From assembly GCF_003966125.1 (NCBI RefSeq), contig NZ_RXMA01000003.1, forward strand, positions 243,495 through 307,494: 64,000 nucleotides of DNA, in the 5' to 3' direction. Under the pieces are notes generated by a model that saw only the letters and a list, made by a program, of their open reading frames with translations, did not search any database and was not told where the DNA came from. Source of the DNA: Azospirillum griseum (GTDB lineage: Bacteria > Pseudomonadota > Alphaproteobacteria > Azospirillales > Azospirillaceae). A program made the position numbers and the translations under genes. Below, piece by piece: positions 1 to 9,630 of this stretch (the first letter of the stretch is position 1; every line of letters starts with the position of its first letter).

Positions 1-2
1 TC

Positions 3-293
3 GACACCGGGGTCGCCAGCGGCATCGGCGCGGCGCTGGCGTTGGAGGGGAACCGGGTGGTGCTGGCCAGCCAGACCGGCGACCTGCTGACCAGCCGTGA
101 CGGCGGGGCCACCGTGCAGCCCGCCCCCGCCCGCAAGGCCCCCTTGACCGCCCTGGCCGACGGCGGCGGCGGGCGTCTGGCGCTGGCCAGCCTGCGCGGG
201 GTGATGACGCTGGATCCGTCTGCGCCCTCCCGGCCCGCCCCCTCTCAATCCCCGGCCTCCTCCCAACCCCCGGCACAAGGATCCGTGCGATGA
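3..293 (+). CDS. YCF48-like beta-propeller protein, C-terminal part (truncated by window edge)
   Basis: This is the 3' end of a gene that begins before the window. The visible residues contain a sialidase/BNR-like blade (a TSRDGGAT-type motif around bases 85-115) and then a Pro/Ser/Ala-rich tail. The BNR-like motif and the position directly before an MMPL transporter match the YCF48-like propeller proteins that often precede such transporters, commonly beside DUF1302 and DUF1329 genes. Its stop codon overlaps the next start (ATGA at 290-293), so the two genes are translationally coupled. The family call rests on one repeat and the context, because the N-terminus is not in the window. Confidence 0.6.
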   Translation, partial: DTGVASGIGAALALEGNRVVLASQTGDLLTSRDGGATVQPAPARKAPLTALADGGGGRLALASLRGVMTLDPSAPSRPAPSQSPASSQPPAQGSVR

Positions 294-2710
294 AAGCGGA
301 TGATGTCATGGACCATCAGCCGGTGGTGGCCCGGCTGGCGGATTTCGATCCGGCGTCGGGCGACCGGCTGGAACGCGCGCTGTTCAACCACCGCCCGCTG
401 ATCGTGCTGCTGTGCCTGATCGCCACGGTCATTCTGTCGGTGGCCGCGCTGCGGCTGGATCTGAACGCCAGCTTTGAAAAGACCATCCCGTCCCGTCACC
501 CCTTCATCCAAGCCTATCTGGAGCATCGGGCCGATCTGGGCGGGTTGGGCAACGCCGTGCGCATCGCGGTGGAAACCACCGGCGACAGCATTTTCGACGC
601 CGGGTATCAGGACACGCTGCGGCGGATCAACGACGAGGTCTATCTGCTGCCCGGCGTGGACCGCCCCTTCATGAAGTCGCTGTGGACGCCGACCACGCGC
701 TGGACCGCCGTGACCGAAGACGGCATCGACGGCGGAACCGTGGTTCCCGATGGCTATGACGGTTCGCCGCGAAGCCTGGAGGTGCTGCGCGCCAACGTCG
801 AACGGTCGGGCGAGGTCGGGCAGCTCGTCGCCACGAATTTCCGTTCCAGCGTGCTGTTCGTCCCGCTGCTCGAGGCCGATCCGCAGACCGGCAAGCCGCT
901 GGATTACCGCGCCCTGTCCGACCGTTTGGAGGACATCCGCCAGCGCTACCAGACCGACCGCGTCCGCATCCACATCACCGGCTTTGCCAAGGTGGTGGGC
1001 GATCTGATCGAAGGGCTGGAACAGGTGATGCTGTTCTTCCTGCTGGCGGTGGCCATCGCCGGAGCGGTGGTGTTCGGCTACACCCGCTGCGTGCGCTCCA
1101 CCCTGTTGGTGGTGGCGTGCTCGCTGGTGGCGGTGCTGTGGCAGTGCGGGTTGCTGGCGTTGAGCGGGTACGAGCTGGATCCCTATTCGATCCTGGTCCC
1201 GTTCCTGGTCTTCGCCATCGGCATGAGCCATGGCGCGCAAAAGATGAACGGCATCATGCAGGACATCGGGCGCGGCACGCACAAGGTGGTCGCCGCCCGT
1301 TACACCTTCCGTCGCCTGTTCCTGGCCGGGTTGACGGCGCTGCTGTGCGACGCGGTGGGGTTTGCCGTTCTCATCATCATCCCCATCCAGGCGATCCAGG
1401 ATTTGGCGGTGATCGCCAGCATCGGCGTGGCCGTGCTGATCTTCACCAACCTGATCCTGCTGCCGATCCTGCTGTCCTATGTCGGCGTCAGCGCCCACGC
1501 CGCCGCGCTCAGTCTGAAAAAGGACCAGCAGGACGGGCCGGAGCGTCATTGGTTGTGGCGGGCCTTGGACCTGTTCACCCGGCGCGGCTGGGCGGCGGCG
1601 GCCATCGTCCTGTCGGCGGGGCTGGCGGTGGGTGGCTACGTCGTCAGCCTGGATTTGAAGGTGGGCGACCTCGACCCCGGCGCGCCGGAACTGCGGGCCG
1701 ACTCCCGCTACAACCGCGACAGCGCCTTCATGGTGGCCAACTACGCGGCCAGTTCGGACATCTTCGTGGTGATGGTGGAAACGCCGAACGACCGCTGCAC
1801 CAGCTACGCCACCCTGTCGGCGGTGGACCGGCTCGCCTGGTCGCTGGAACAGCTTCCCGGTGTGGAAGCCACCCATTCGATGGCCGGACTCAGCAAGCTG
1901 GCCGGGGTCGGCTTCAACGAGGGCAACGTCAAATGGTATGAGCTGATCGCCAACGACAGCGCGCTGGGATCGGTGCAGAACCACGCCCCGCGCGAGCTGT
2001 TCAACAAGGGCTGTTCGCTGCTGTCGCTCTACGTCTATCTCCAGGACCACAAGGCCGACACGCTGGCCCGCGTCGTGTCGGCGGTGGAGGCGTTCGCCGC
2101 CCAGGCCAACGGCCCGAACGTCCGCTTTGTGCTGGCCGCCGGCAACGCCGGGATCGAGGCCGCCACCAACATCGTCGTGCACAAGGCGATGCGCGACATG
2201 CTGCTGTGGGTCTATGGCGCGGTGGTGGTGCTGTGCTGGATCACCTTCCGCTCCTGGCGGGCGGTGCTGGTGGCGGTGCTGCCGCTGATGCTGACCTCGA
2301 TCCTGTGCGAAGCGCTGATGGTCTGGCTGGGCATGGGGGTGAAGGTGGCCACGCTGCCGGTCATCGCGCTGGGCGTGGGCATCGGTGTCGATTACGCGCT
2401 GTATGTCTTGAGCGTGATGCTGTCCCATCTGCGCCGGGGGGCCAGCCTGTCGGACGCCTATTACCGGGCGCTGCTGTTCACCGGGCGGGTGGTGATGCTG
2501 ACCGGCGTGACGCTGGCGGTGGCGGTCGCCACCTGGGTGTGGTCGCCGATCAAGTTCCAGGCCGACATGGGCATCCTGCTGGCCTTCATGTTCCTGTGGA
2601 ACATGCTGGGCGCGCTGGTTCTGCTGCCCGCGCTGGCCTGCGTGCTGCTGCCCAAATCGGCCCGGCCGGTGGCGGACACGGCGTCCAAGCCGGTGATGGC
2701 GACGCTGTGA
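290..2710 (+). CDS. MMPL/RND-family transporter
   Basis: This is a polytopic inner-membrane protein of 806 residues, normal for the two-fold repeated MMPL/RND architecture. One membrane segment lies near residues 41-62, followed by a large periplasmic loop, a block of five segments (about 245-400), a second periplasmic loop and a second block (about 640-790). The second block contains GVGIGVDYAL near residue 697, the MMPL signature. An AAGG ribosome-binding site sits nine bases before the ATG, and the start overlaps the upstream stop. MMPL proteins move lipids or hydrophobic compounds using the proton gradient. The partner gene and the aromatic-type regulator downstream suggest a hydrophobic substrate, but the substrate is inferred. 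Confidence 0.85.
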   Translation: MKADDVMDHQPVVARLADFDPASGDRLERALFNHRPLIVLLCLIATVILSVAALRLDLNASFEKTIPSRHPFIQAYLEHRADLGGLGNAVRIAVETTGDSIFDAGYQDTLRRINDEVYLLPGVDRPFMKSLWTPTTRWTAVTEDGIDGGTVVPDGYDGSPRSLEVLRANVERSGEVGQLVATNFRSSVLFVPLLEADPQTGKPLDYRALSDRLEDIRQRYQTDRVRIHITGFAKVVGDLIEGLEQVMLFFLLAVAIAGAVVFGYTRCVRSTLLVVACSLVAVLWQCGLLALSGYELDPYSILVPFLVFAIGMSHGAQKMNGIMQDIGRGTHKVVAARYTFRRLFLAGLTALLCDAVGFAVLIIIPIQAIQDLAVIASIGVAVLIFTNLILLPILLSYVGVSAHAAALSLKKDQQDGPERHWLWRALDLFTRRGWAAAAIVLSAGLAVGGYVVSLDLKVGDLDPGAPELRADSRYNRDSAFMVANYAASSDIFVVMVETPNDRCTSYATLSAVDRLAWSLEQLPGVEATHSMAGLSKLAGVGFNEGNVKWYELIANDSALGSVQNHAPRELFNKGCSLLSLYVYLQDHKADTLARVVSAVEAFAAQANGPNVRFVLAAGNAGIEAATNIVVHKAMRDMLLWVYGAVVVLCWITFRSWRAVLVAVLPLMLTSILCEALMVWLGMGVKVATLPVIALGVGIGVDYALYVLSVMLSHLRRGASLSDAYYRALLFTGRVVMLTGVTLAVAVATWVWSPIKFQADMGILLAFMFLWNMLGALVLLPALACVLLPKSARPVADTASKPVMATL

Positions 2711-2733
2711 TGCGGACGCGCGGCGCGGGCGGA

Positions 2734-4665
2734 TCACCCCCCGCTGCCGCGCGTCTCCTTGGCCCCCGTTCCATACAGGCCGAGTTTGCGCAGGCGGTAT
2801 TCCAGCGTCGGGCGGGTCAGCCCCAGGGCGCGGGCGGTGGCGGCGACGTTGCCCTTGTGCCGCTGGAGCGCGGTGGCGAGCAGACGGCCTTCCAGTTCTG
2901 GCAGAGAAGATCCGCTGTCCACCAGCGCGTCCACCGGGTCGCCGGTTCGGGTGGCCGGGCCGTCCATCCCCGGGCCGCCCACCCCCTGGCCAGTTGGGGC
3001 CACGCCTTCGGGGGGCGGGGAGGTGGACAATCGGGTGGGCAATGGGGCGGACGGTTGCGGGGTGGACGGTTGGGCGGGTGGTGGTGCGCTGGACAGGCGA
3101 CCGTCGGCCAGCAGGGTGAAGGCGGTTTGCGCCATCGTTTCGCCGTCGCGGAACATGTGGATGATGTCGATCAGCCCATCATCCGGCGCGTGGACGACGC
3201 CGCGTTCGATCAGATTCTGCATCTCGCGGATGTTGCCGGGGTAGCGGTAGTTCAACAACGCCTCGGTCGCCCGCCGGGTGAAGCCGCGCGGGGAACGGCC
3301 ATGCTCGCGGCTGTAGAAGGCCAGGAAATGGTCCATCAGCAGCGGGATGTCGTCGCGCCGTTCGCGCAGCGGCGGCAGCGTCACCGGAAAGACGTTCAGG
3401 CGGAAGAACAGATCCTCGCGGAATCGCCCGGCCTTCACCTCGTCGCGCAGATCGACGTTGGTGGCGGCGACGACGCGCGCGTCCACCGGGATGTTGCGGG
3501 TCCCGCCCACCCGTTCCACCTCGCGCTGTTGCAGGACGCGCAGCAGCTTGCCTTGGGCAACCAGGGAGAGGGAGGCGATTTCATCCAGGAACAGCGTGCC
3601 GCCGCTGGCCCGCTCGAATCGGCCCGGGCGCGAGGCGACGGCCCCGGTGAAGGCCCCCTTGTCCACCCCGAACAATTCGGATTCGACCAGCGTGTCGGGA
3701 ATGGCGGCGCAGTTGACGGCGATGAAGGGGCCATTGCGCCGTGGGCTGAGGTCGTGCAGGGAGCGGGCGAACAGCTCCTTGCCGACGCCGGATTCGCCGA
3801 CGAACAGCACGGTGGCCCGCGTCGTCGCCACCCGTTCCAGCAAATGGCGGGCGGCGATGAAGCTGGACGACAGGCCGATGACCGGGCCGTGCCCCGGCGC
3901 GGCGGCGGCGCTGGCCGGGGCCGGGGGGGATGGGGCGGGCGGGTGCCTCTCCTCGGCGGGCGGGCGGGGGGCGGTCCATTCCACCCCCAGCGCGGCAAGG
4001 TCGGAGGCCTCATCCCCCCATGCTTCGGCGGATTTCGCCACGCAACGGCATTGCGCCGCCCCCATGCCCCGGCATTCGGTTTCGCGGAACAGCACGGTCT
4101 TGCCCAAAAGGCGGCTGGTGTAGCCGGTGGCGTAGCCCGTCTGCATCCAGCACACCGGATCGGACGCCACGCCATAGGCGGCGAGATGCTCGCTCGCCTC
4201 GGCGGAATCGTGCCACAGGAACTCGCCCAGATAATGGCCGCGTTCCTGATCGAACTCGAACCGGCGGGTCGTGACCTTCACGAAGCCTTCCAGCATGTGC
4301 ATGCGCGGGCCGGTGGCGAAGGCGCTCGCCAGATCCTCGTTCGGCCAGCGTTGCCGGACCAGATCGGCGTCGCGGGCACCCTGGGCGTAGCCGATGCGGG
4401 TGAAGAGCGCGCGGGCGCGCTCGATCCCCAGCGCGTCGATCAACTCCCGGCGCAGATGGCCGACGCTGGCCAGATCGATCAGCAGCATCCGGCGGTCGTT
4501 CAGCCAGATGCGCCCGTCTCCCAAGGTGAAGAACAGGCATTCGGCCAGATCCTGCAAGGTCGGGCTGGCCGTTTTCGGCAAATCGTCGCTGCTGCCGCGC
4601 TGCATCACCTTGCCGGACTGGCGCGACGCCTCGGCCAACGAGATGCGGTGGACGCTGTTGGTCAT
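2734..4665 (-). CDS. XylR/DmpR-type sigma-54-dependent activator with V4R sensor
   Basis: The predicted protein has 643 residues. The N-terminal XylR_N region (about 20-130) and a V4R small-molecule domain with the Cys-containing [12 protein letters not shown] segment (about 175-195) precede an AAA+ domain with Walker A GESGVGKE near 287, the sigma-54 contact loop GAFTGA near 335, Walker B LFLDE near 356 and an arginine-finger region. A Fis-type helix-turn-helix ends the protein (about 598-635). I chose the ATG at 4665 because GGGGGAAGG precedes it; a GTG 36 bases upstream is in frame without a good site. Relatives sense phenols, toluenes or terpenoids and de-repress on effector binding. It converges on the MMPL gene 23 bp away, which suggests it controls that cluster. 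Confidence 0.9.
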   Translation of the reverse strand: MTNSVHRISLAEASRQSGKVMQRGSSDDLPKTASPTLQDLAECLFFTLGDGRIWLNDRRMLLIDLASVGHLRRELIDALGIERARALFTRIGYAQGARDADLVRQRWPNEDLASAFATGPRMHMLEGFVKVTTRRFEFDQERGHYLGEFLWHDSAEASEHLAAYGVASDPVCWMQTGYATGYTSRLLGKTVLFRETECRGMGAAQCRCVAKSAEAWGDEASDLAALGVEWTAPRPPAEERHPPAPSPPAPASAAAAPGHGPVIGLSSSFIAARHLLERVATTRATVLFVGESGVGKELFARSLHDLSPRRNGPFIAVNCAAIPDTLVESELFGVDKGAFTGAVASRPGRFERASGGTLFLDEIASLSLVAQGKLLRVLQQREVERVGGTRNIPVDARVVAATNVDLRDEVKAGRFREDLFFRLNVFPVTLPPLRERRDDIPLLMDHFLAFYSREHGRSPRGFTRRATEALLNYRYPGNIREMQNLIERGVVHAPDDGLIDIIHMFRDGETMAQTAFTLLADGRLSSAPPPAQPSTPQPSAPLPTRLSTSPPPEGVAPTGQGVGGPGMDGPATRTGDPVDALVDSGSSLPELEGRLLATALQRHKGNVAATARALGLTRPTLEYRLRKLGLYGTGAKETRGSGG

Positions 4666-4710
4666 GCCTTCCCCCTGCCGTGTCCGCTGCCCTCCATTCA
4701 CCAGAGCGCA

Positions 4711-4756
4711 GTTTGTTTATTCAGAAACGATGATAAAACCTAATTGATAAACAAAC
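4711..4756. promoter_or_regulatory. 10-bp inverted repeat in an AT-rich divergent promoter region
   Basis: GTTTGTTTAT (4711-4720) and ATAAACAAAC (4747-4756) form perfect inverted arms with a 26-base spacer. They lie in the very AT-rich stretch between the divergent sigma-54 activator and the serine hydrolase, a strong contrast with the surrounding high-GC DNA. This looks like an operator or upstream activating site. No clear -24/-12 promoter was found beside it. Confidence 0.4.
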
Positions 4757-4883
4757 AAACAGTTATATATAATACCAAACAGCGCGTTGGAGGTCGCCTC
4801 GTCGTCAATCGTAACCATTTGATTCGTTTTGCTTATTCTCCGCTTGTTCCCTTCCCATCCCTCATGACGATGAGTCAACGATC

Positions 4884-6038
4884 ATGACGAACCAAACCAC
4901 AAACGGCTCCCCCCTTTCCCGCGCGCTTGACCAGATCCTTGATGGGGTGGTGGTTTCCGGGCGGATCGCCGGTGGAACCCTGATGGTCGCCCAAGACGGC
5001 GAGACGGTCTACCACCGTGCCTTTGGCCATGCCGACCGCGAGGCGGGCGTGGCCATGAGCGACAGTCTGCCGGTCCGCCTGGCCTCCCTCACCAAGCCGC
5101 TGGTGTCGGCGACGGCGCTGGCGCTGGTGGAACGCGGCGTGCTGGCGCTCGATGCGCCGGTTGCCGATTGGCTGCCGGACTTTCAACCCGCTCTGCCCGA
5201 TGGCCGCCGCCCGGTTATCCGGCTCCATCATCTGTTGAGCCACACCGCCGGGCTGGGCTATCGCTTTCTGCAACCGCCCGATGGCCCTTATCATCAGGCC
5301 GACATTTCGGATGGGTTGGACATCGAGGGGCGGTCGCTGGATGACAATCTGGCCCGCATTGCCGCCGCGCCCCTGCTGTTCGAACCGGGCATGGGCTGGT
5401 GCTATTCGGTGGCGACCGACGTGCTGGGGGCGGTCATCGCCAAGGCCGACGGCGGCGATCTGGCCGAATCGGTGGCCCGCCGGGTGACGGAACCGCTGGG
5501 CATGATGCGCACGCGCTTTGGTGCGAGTGATCCGGGCGCGCTGGCTCCCGCCTACATCGATGGTGAAACCGGCGCGCGGCGGATGGCGGATCCCGACAGC
5601 GCGGCCTTTGGCCCGGCCCGCCTGTTCTACCGGCCCTCGCGCGCCTTTTCCCAGGATCGGTTCCCATCGGGCGGCAGCGGCATGACGGGAACCGCGCCCG
5701 ATTACCTGACCTTCCTGGAAACGATCCGCACCGGCGGTGGTGCCGTGCTGTCGCCGGAATCCTGCGCGCGGATGACCGTTTCGGCCACCGGTGGGGCACC
5801 GGTGTTCATTCCCAGTCCCGGCTGGGGCTTTGGCCTTGGCTTTGGCGTGCTGACCGATCCGGCGGCGGCGGGCAGCCCCTGCGCGCCGGGAAGCTGGGGC
5901 TGGTTCGGCGTGTTCGGGTCGCATTTCTGGGTCGATCCGGTGCGCCGGATCACCCTGGTCGCCGTGACCAACACGGCGGTGTCCGGCATGGCCGGTCCCT
6001 TTGCCGACGCGCTGCGCGACACGGTGGTCGGCGGATGA
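4884..6038 (+). CDS. Serine hydrolase of the class C beta-lactamase/EstB esterase family
   Basis: This is a 384-residue protein with the serine-hydrolase tetrad SLTK near residue 68 (nucleophile Ser and general-base Lys) and a Tyr-Ser motif near 173 (WCYSVA), the second catalytic element of Pfam family PF00144. No signal peptide is apparent, so it is probably a cytoplasmic esterase or transesterase rather than a periplasmic beta-lactamase. The ribosome-binding site is weak. It is divergent from the sigma-54 activator, and its stop overlaps the next start (ATGA), which couples it to a soluble chemoreceptor. The substrate cannot be told from the sequence. Confidence 0.85.
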   Translation: MTNQTTNGSPLSRALDQILDGVVVSGRIAGGTLMVAQDGETVYHRAFGHADREAGVAMSDSLPVRLASLTKPLVSATALALVERGVLALDAPVADWLPDFQPALPDGRRPVIRLHHLLSHTAGLGYRFLQPPDGPYHQADISDGLDIEGRSLDDNLARIAAAPLLFEPGMGWCYSVATDVLGAVIAKADGGDLAESVARRVTEPLGMMRTRFGASDPGALAPAYIDGETGARRMADPDSAAFGPARLFYRPSRAFSQDRFPSGGSGMTGTAPDYLTFLETIRTGGGAVLSPESCARMTVSATGGAPVFIPSPGWGFGLGFGVLTDPAAAGSPCAPGSWGWFGVFGSHFWVDPVRRITLVAVTNTAVSGMAGPFADALRDTVVGG

Positions 6039-7513
6039 CGCCGGGCCTGGGGGAAGCGCCTCCAGGCCCATTCCTTCAACCTTTGTGGATTGCACGCATC
6101 ATGACGCCTTCTTCCCCCGCATTGGCCGAGGCCGCCGTGGCCGTCGTTCAAGAGATTGATCGCCGGATCGGCGGCGTCGGTCTTGAGCTGGCGGACATCA
6201 CCGCCAACGTGCAGGACGTGTCCGCCATCGTCCTGCGCCAGGGGGAACAGTTCCGCACCTTGCGCGGTGCGGTCGACGCCATGAGCGCGGCCAACGCCGA
6301 CATCGACCGCAACGCCGGGCAGGCCAGCGCGCTCGCCGCCGCTGCGGCGACGGAGGCGGATGAATCCCACGCGGCCGTCGCCAACGCCGTGCGGGAAATC
6401 GCTGGTCTGATCGACGGGGTGGCGCGGATGGAACGCCAGTTGGCCTTGGTCAACGCCTCCCTGACGCAGGTGGCGACGGTGTCGCGGGCGATCCAGGCCA
6501 TTGCCAAGCAAACCAACCTGCTGGCGCTGAACGCCACCATCGAGGCCGCCCGCGCGGGCGAGGCCGGGCGCGGCTTCGCCGTCGTGGCGACGGAGGTGAA
6601 GGAGTTGGCCCGGCAAACCCAAACCGCGACGGTGCAGATTGGCGACACCGTGCAGGCCCTGACCAGCCAGGTGGCCGGTTTGATCCGCGACAGCGCCACG
6701 GCGACCGCCAGCGCCACCCAGGCCCGCGCGGGCACCGGCCTGATCGAGACGGTCGTCGGGCGGATGGAGGGGATCTTTGCCCAGGTTCACGCCGCCACCC
6801 GCGACATCGCCGACCGGGTGCAGGGCAACCGGGAGCGCTGCGGCGCGGTGGAACGGGAGTTGGACGATCTGGAACCGGCGGTGGCGGGGTCGGCCCGTCA
6901 TCTGGAGCTGGCCAACCAGCGGCTGACCGCGTTGCTGGAAACCAGCGAGGGGCTGATCGATTATGTCGGCACCAGCCCGATCCCGACCGACGAAACCCCG
7001 TTCCTGCGCGCCACCGCCGACGCGGCGGCCCGGGTGGCCGCCCTGTTCGAAGAGGCGCTGCAACGCGGCGACATCAGCCTGGACGCGCTGTTCGACGAAA
7101 CCTATCAGCCCATTCCCGGCACCAACCCGCCGCAATTCCTCACCCGCTTCACGGCACTGACGGACCGGCTGTTGCCGCCGGTGCAGGAACCGCTGCTTGA
7201 CCTCAGCCCGCGCATCACCTTCGCCACGCTGTGCGACCGCAACGGCTATCTGCCCACGCACAACCGGCAGTACAACCAGCCGCAAGGCCCCGATCCGGTT
7301 TGGAACATGGCGCATTGCCGGGGGCGGCGTCTGTATCAGTTCCGCTCCGCGCTGAAGGCCGCCCGCTCCCCGCGCCTGTCGATCAACACCATGCCGCGCG
7401 ACATGGGCGGCGGTCGCCGCGTGCTCATCAAGATCATGAACGCCCCGGTCGTCGTGCGGGGACGGCATTGGGGGGCCTTCAGCACCGCGATCCTGCCCGA
7501 CGCGGCGCGGTGA
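6035..7513 (+). CDS. Soluble (cytoplasmic) methyl-accepting chemotaxis protein with C-terminal sensor
   Basis: The 492-residue protein has no membrane segment. Residues about 20-330 form a coiled-coil signalling domain with the conserved hairpin tip ([20 protein letters not shown] near 158-177). The C-terminal part (about 340-492) carries a separate module with the RDMGGGR...VRGRHWGAF pattern found in other cytoplasmic chemoreceptors with C-terminal sensor modules. The start at 6035 overlaps the hydrolase stop; an in-frame ATG at 6101 is the alternative, and neither has a strong ribosome-binding site. It would signal to CheA/CheW about an intracellular cue. Coupling to a hydrolase suggests that the cue could be the hydrolase product, which is inference. 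Confidence 0.85.
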   Translation: MTPGLGEAPPGPFLQPLWIARIMTPSSPALAEAAVAVVQEIDRRIGGVGLELADITANVQDVSAIVLRQGEQFRTLRGAVDAMSAANADIDRNAGQASALAAAAATEADESHAAVANAVREIAGLIDGVARMERQLALVNASLTQVATVSRAIQAIAKQTNLLALNATIEAARAGEAGRGFAVVATEVKELARQTQTATVQIGDTVQALTSQVAGLIRDSATATASATQARAGTGLIETVVGRMEGIFAQVHAATRDIADRVQGNRERCGAVERELDDLEPAVAGSARHLELANQRLTALLETSEGLIDYVGTSPIPTDETPFLRATADAAARVAALFEEALQRGDISLDALFDETYQPIPGTNPPQFLTRFTALTDRLLPPVQEPLLDLSPRITFATLCDRNGYLPTHNRQYNQPQGPDPVWNMAHCRGRRLYQFRSALKAARSPRLSINTMPRDMGGGRRVLIKIMNAPVVVRGRHWGAFSTAILPDAAR

Positions 7514-7528
7514 CGGATCGGCGGCGTT

Positions 7529-7538
7529 CTGTATACAG
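7529..7538. promoter_or_regulatory. CTGTATACAG palindrome, candidate GntR operator O1
   Basis: A perfect 10-bp palindrome lies 222 bp before vanA. It shares the TGTATACA core with a second site at 7671. FCD-type GntR regulators bind short palindromes of this kind, and such a regulator is encoded inside the cluster. Confidence 0.45.
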
Positions 7539-7649
7539 TGTGGTTGGTCAAGTGGAGCGGCAGATCGTGGGTTGGTCGGCGGATTCCGACAAAATCGGCC
7601 AATTTTCGGAAGATTGCGCGCTGACTGTCATTTCTCATGACAATCGCTC

Positions 7650-7679
7650 TTGGAATCCATAACGCCATGCTGTATACAA
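7650..7679 (+). promoter_or_regulatory. Candidate vanA promoter overlapped by a TGTATACA operator
   Basis: TTGGAA (7650-7655) could be a -35 element, and TATACA (7672-7677) or TACAAT (7674-7679) a -10 element, with 16-18 base spacing. The palindrome TGTATACA (7671-7678) covers the -10, so a bound GntR protein would block RNA polymerase. The site is about 72 bp upstream of the vanA start. Confidence 0.4.
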
Positions 7680-7750
7680 TAAGAGCGGCGACGATCCGAG
7701 AATCGCCGATCCCCCAAGCCCCATGAACGCCAATCCCGAGGGAGGGAGCG

Positions 7751-8830
7751 TTGACCGACACCGCCAGGGACGCCACGCCGTCGTTTCCGATGAACGCGTG
7801 GTACGCCGCCGCCTATGACATCGAATTGCGGCGGGACCTGCTGCCGCGCACCATCTGCGGCAAGAAGCTGGTTTTGTACCGCCGCGCCGACGATGGCATC
7901 GTCGCGCTGGAGGATGCCTGCTGGCACCGCCTGTTGCCGCTGTCCAAAGGGCGGCTGGAGGGCGACAACCTCGTTTGCGGCTATCACGGGCTGGTCTTCA
8001 ACCCGGAGGGCCGTTGCGTCGGCATGCCGTCGCAGGAAACCATCAACCCGTCGGCCTGCGTCCGGCGCTATCCGGTGGTCGAGCGTCACCGCTTCGCCTG
8101 GGTGTGGATGGGGGATCCGGCGCTGGCCGACCCGGCCAAGATCCCGGACATGCATTGGAACCATGATCCGGCCTGGGCCGGGGATGGCCGTCTCATCCAT
8201 GTGAAGTGCGATTACCGGCTGGTGCTCGACAACCTCATGGATCTGACGCACGAAACCTTTGTGCATTCGTCCAGCATCGGCAACCGCGCGGTGGCCGAGG
8301 CCCCGTTTGAAACGACCCACAACGACCAGTTCGTCACCGTCACCCGCTGGATGCGCGACATCGAGCCGCCGCCTTTCTGGGCCAAGCAGCTTGGCAAGCC
8401 CGGCAACGTGGACCGCTGGCAGATCATCCGGTTTGAAGCGCCCTGCACCATCACCATCGACGTCGGCGTCGCCCCCACCGGGACCGGCGCGCCGGAGGGC
8501 GACCGTTCGCAGGGGGTGAACGGCTTCGTGCTGAACACCATCACCCCGGAAACCGACAAGACCTGTCATTACTTCTGGGCCTTCTGCCGCAACTACAAGC
8601 TTGGCGAACAGAAGCTGACGGCGGAGCTGCGCGAGGGCGTCACCCGCATCTTTGGCGAGGATGAGGTGATCCTGGAAGCCCAGCAGCAGGCGATCAACGA
8701 CCATCCCGAGCGCGCCTTCTACAACCTGAACATCGACGCCGGGGCGATGTGGTCGCGCCGCCTGATCGACCGTATGGTGGCGGCGGAGCGGGGTCCGGCC
8801 CCGTCGTCGCTGCGCCACGCGGCGGAATGA
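7751..8830 (+). CDS. vanA: Vanillate O-demethylase oxygenase subunit (Rieske non-heme iron)
   Basis: The 359-residue protein has a Rieske [2Fe-2S] site with C57, H59, C76 and H79 in the C-x-H...C-x2-H pattern. A mononuclear iron site follows, with D164, H167 and H172 in the segment DNLMDLTHETFVH. Both are typical of VanA, which removes the methyl group of vanillate as formaldehyde and yields protocatechuate, with electrons from VanB. The TTG start is preceded at good distance by GGAGGGAG, so it is preferred over an in-frame ATG 13 codons later. Neighbours are the FCD regulator and vanB. Other O-demethylases of methoxybenzoates share this fold, so the exact substrate is inferred. Confidence 0.88.
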   Translation: MTDTARDATPSFPMNAWYAAAYDIELRRDLLPRTICGKKLVLYRRADDGIVALEDACWHRLLPLSKGRLEGDNLVCGYHGLVFNPEGRCVGMPSQETINPSACVRRYPVVERHRFAWVWMGDPALADPAKIPDMHWNHDPAWAGDGRLIHVKCDYRLVLDNLMDLTHETFVHSSSIGNRAVAEAPFETTHNDQFVTVTRWMRDIEPPPFWAKQLGKPGNVDRWQIIRFEAPCTITIDVGVAPTGTGAPEGDRSQGVNGFVLNTITPETDKTCHYFWAFCRNYKLGEQKLTAELREGVTRIFGEDEVILEAQQQAINDHPERAFYNLNIDAGAMWSRRLIDRMVAAERGPAPSSLRHAAE

Positions 8831-8860
8831 TCCACCGCCACAGGGCATGAGGAGATCGCC

Positions 8861-9604
8861 ATGGATGACCAGCCCCGCGCGTCGCAGACCGTGCGCACGC
8901 TCCTGCAACTGCGGGAACTGATCCTGAATGGCGATCTCAGCCCCGGCGAACGGGTGTCGGAGTTGGGCATCGTCGAACGGCTGGGCGTGTCGCGCACGCC
9001 CGTCCGCGTCGCGCTGGTCCGGCTGGAGGAGGAAGGGCTGGTCGATTGCCTGCCCACCGGCGGTTTTGTCGTGCGCGCCTTCAGCGAGGCCGACATCGCC
9101 GACGCCATCCAGCTGCGCGGCGTGCTGGAGGGCATGGCCGCGCAGCGCGCCGCCGAACGCCGTCTGAGCCGGGACGAACTGAGCGACCTGCGCGACGTCG
9201 TCGGCAGTCTGGACGCGCTGGTCCGCCAACGCGATCTGACCATCGATGATTTTTCCGACTACATCCGCCTGAACGACCGGTTTCACGGGCTTCTGCTGCA
9301 TCTGGCCGACAGCCCGGTGCTGAAACGGTCGATGGAGCGGGTGTTGTCGCTGCCCTTCGCCTCCCCCGGTGCCTTTGTCCGGGTGCAAGCGGAACTGCCG
9401 GAATCCCGCGAGATTCTGGTGATCGCGCAGGAGCATCACCGCGCCATCCTCGACGCCATCGAGAATGGCGAGGGCAGCCGCGCCGATCATCTGGCCCGCG
9501 AGCATTCCCGGCTGGCCCGCCGCAATCTGGACATCTCCGTCAAAAACCAGCGCCAGCTTGATCGGGTGCCAGGGGCCTCCCTGATCCGGTTGCGCCGCGC
9601 CTGA
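8861..9604 (+). CDS. vanR: GntR-family (FCD) transcriptional regulator, VanR-like
   Basis: This is a 247-residue protein with an N-terminal winged helix (about 12-75, including SELGIVERLGVSRTPVR) and an all-helical FCD effector domain (about 80-220). GAGGAG precedes the ATG. It lies between vanA and vanB on the same strand, with spacings of 30 and 26 bp, so it is probably part of their transcript and autoregulated. FCD regulators of vanillate genes usually repress and are released by vanillate. The TGTATACA palindromes upstream of vanA are its likely targets. Confidence 0.82.
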   Translation: MDDQPRASQTVRTLLQLRELILNGDLSPGERVSELGIVERLGVSRTPVRVALVRLEEEGLVDCLPTGGFVVRAFSEADIADAIQLRGVLEGMAAQRAAERRLSRDELSDLRDVVGSLDALVRQRDLTIDDFSDYIRLNDRFHGLLLHLADSPVLKRSMERVLSLPFASPGAFVRVQAELPESREILVIAQEHHRAILDAIENGEGSRADHLAREHSRLARRNLDISVKNQRQLDRVPGASLIRLRRA

Positions 9605-9630
9605 CCCCCCTTTTCCTTCAAGGATTTCCC

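Noticed and set aside
245-2737. Long open frame on the minus strand opposite the MMPL gene (830 codons)
   Set aside because: It is the His/Gln/Arg-rich mirror of a high-GC gene. The plus-strand frame has full family sequence. Many similar long antisense frames in the window were discarded for the same reason.
2206-4743. 845-codon plus-strand frame across the sigma-54 activator
   Set aside because: It has low-complexity Gly/Ala/Arg composition and overlaps two clear genes (MMPL and the activator) in the wrong frame or strand.
4757-4883. Sigma-54 (-24/-12) promoter before the serine hydrolase
   Set aside because: Only a TTGC-like piece in CGTTTTGCTT was found, and the GG at -24 is missing.
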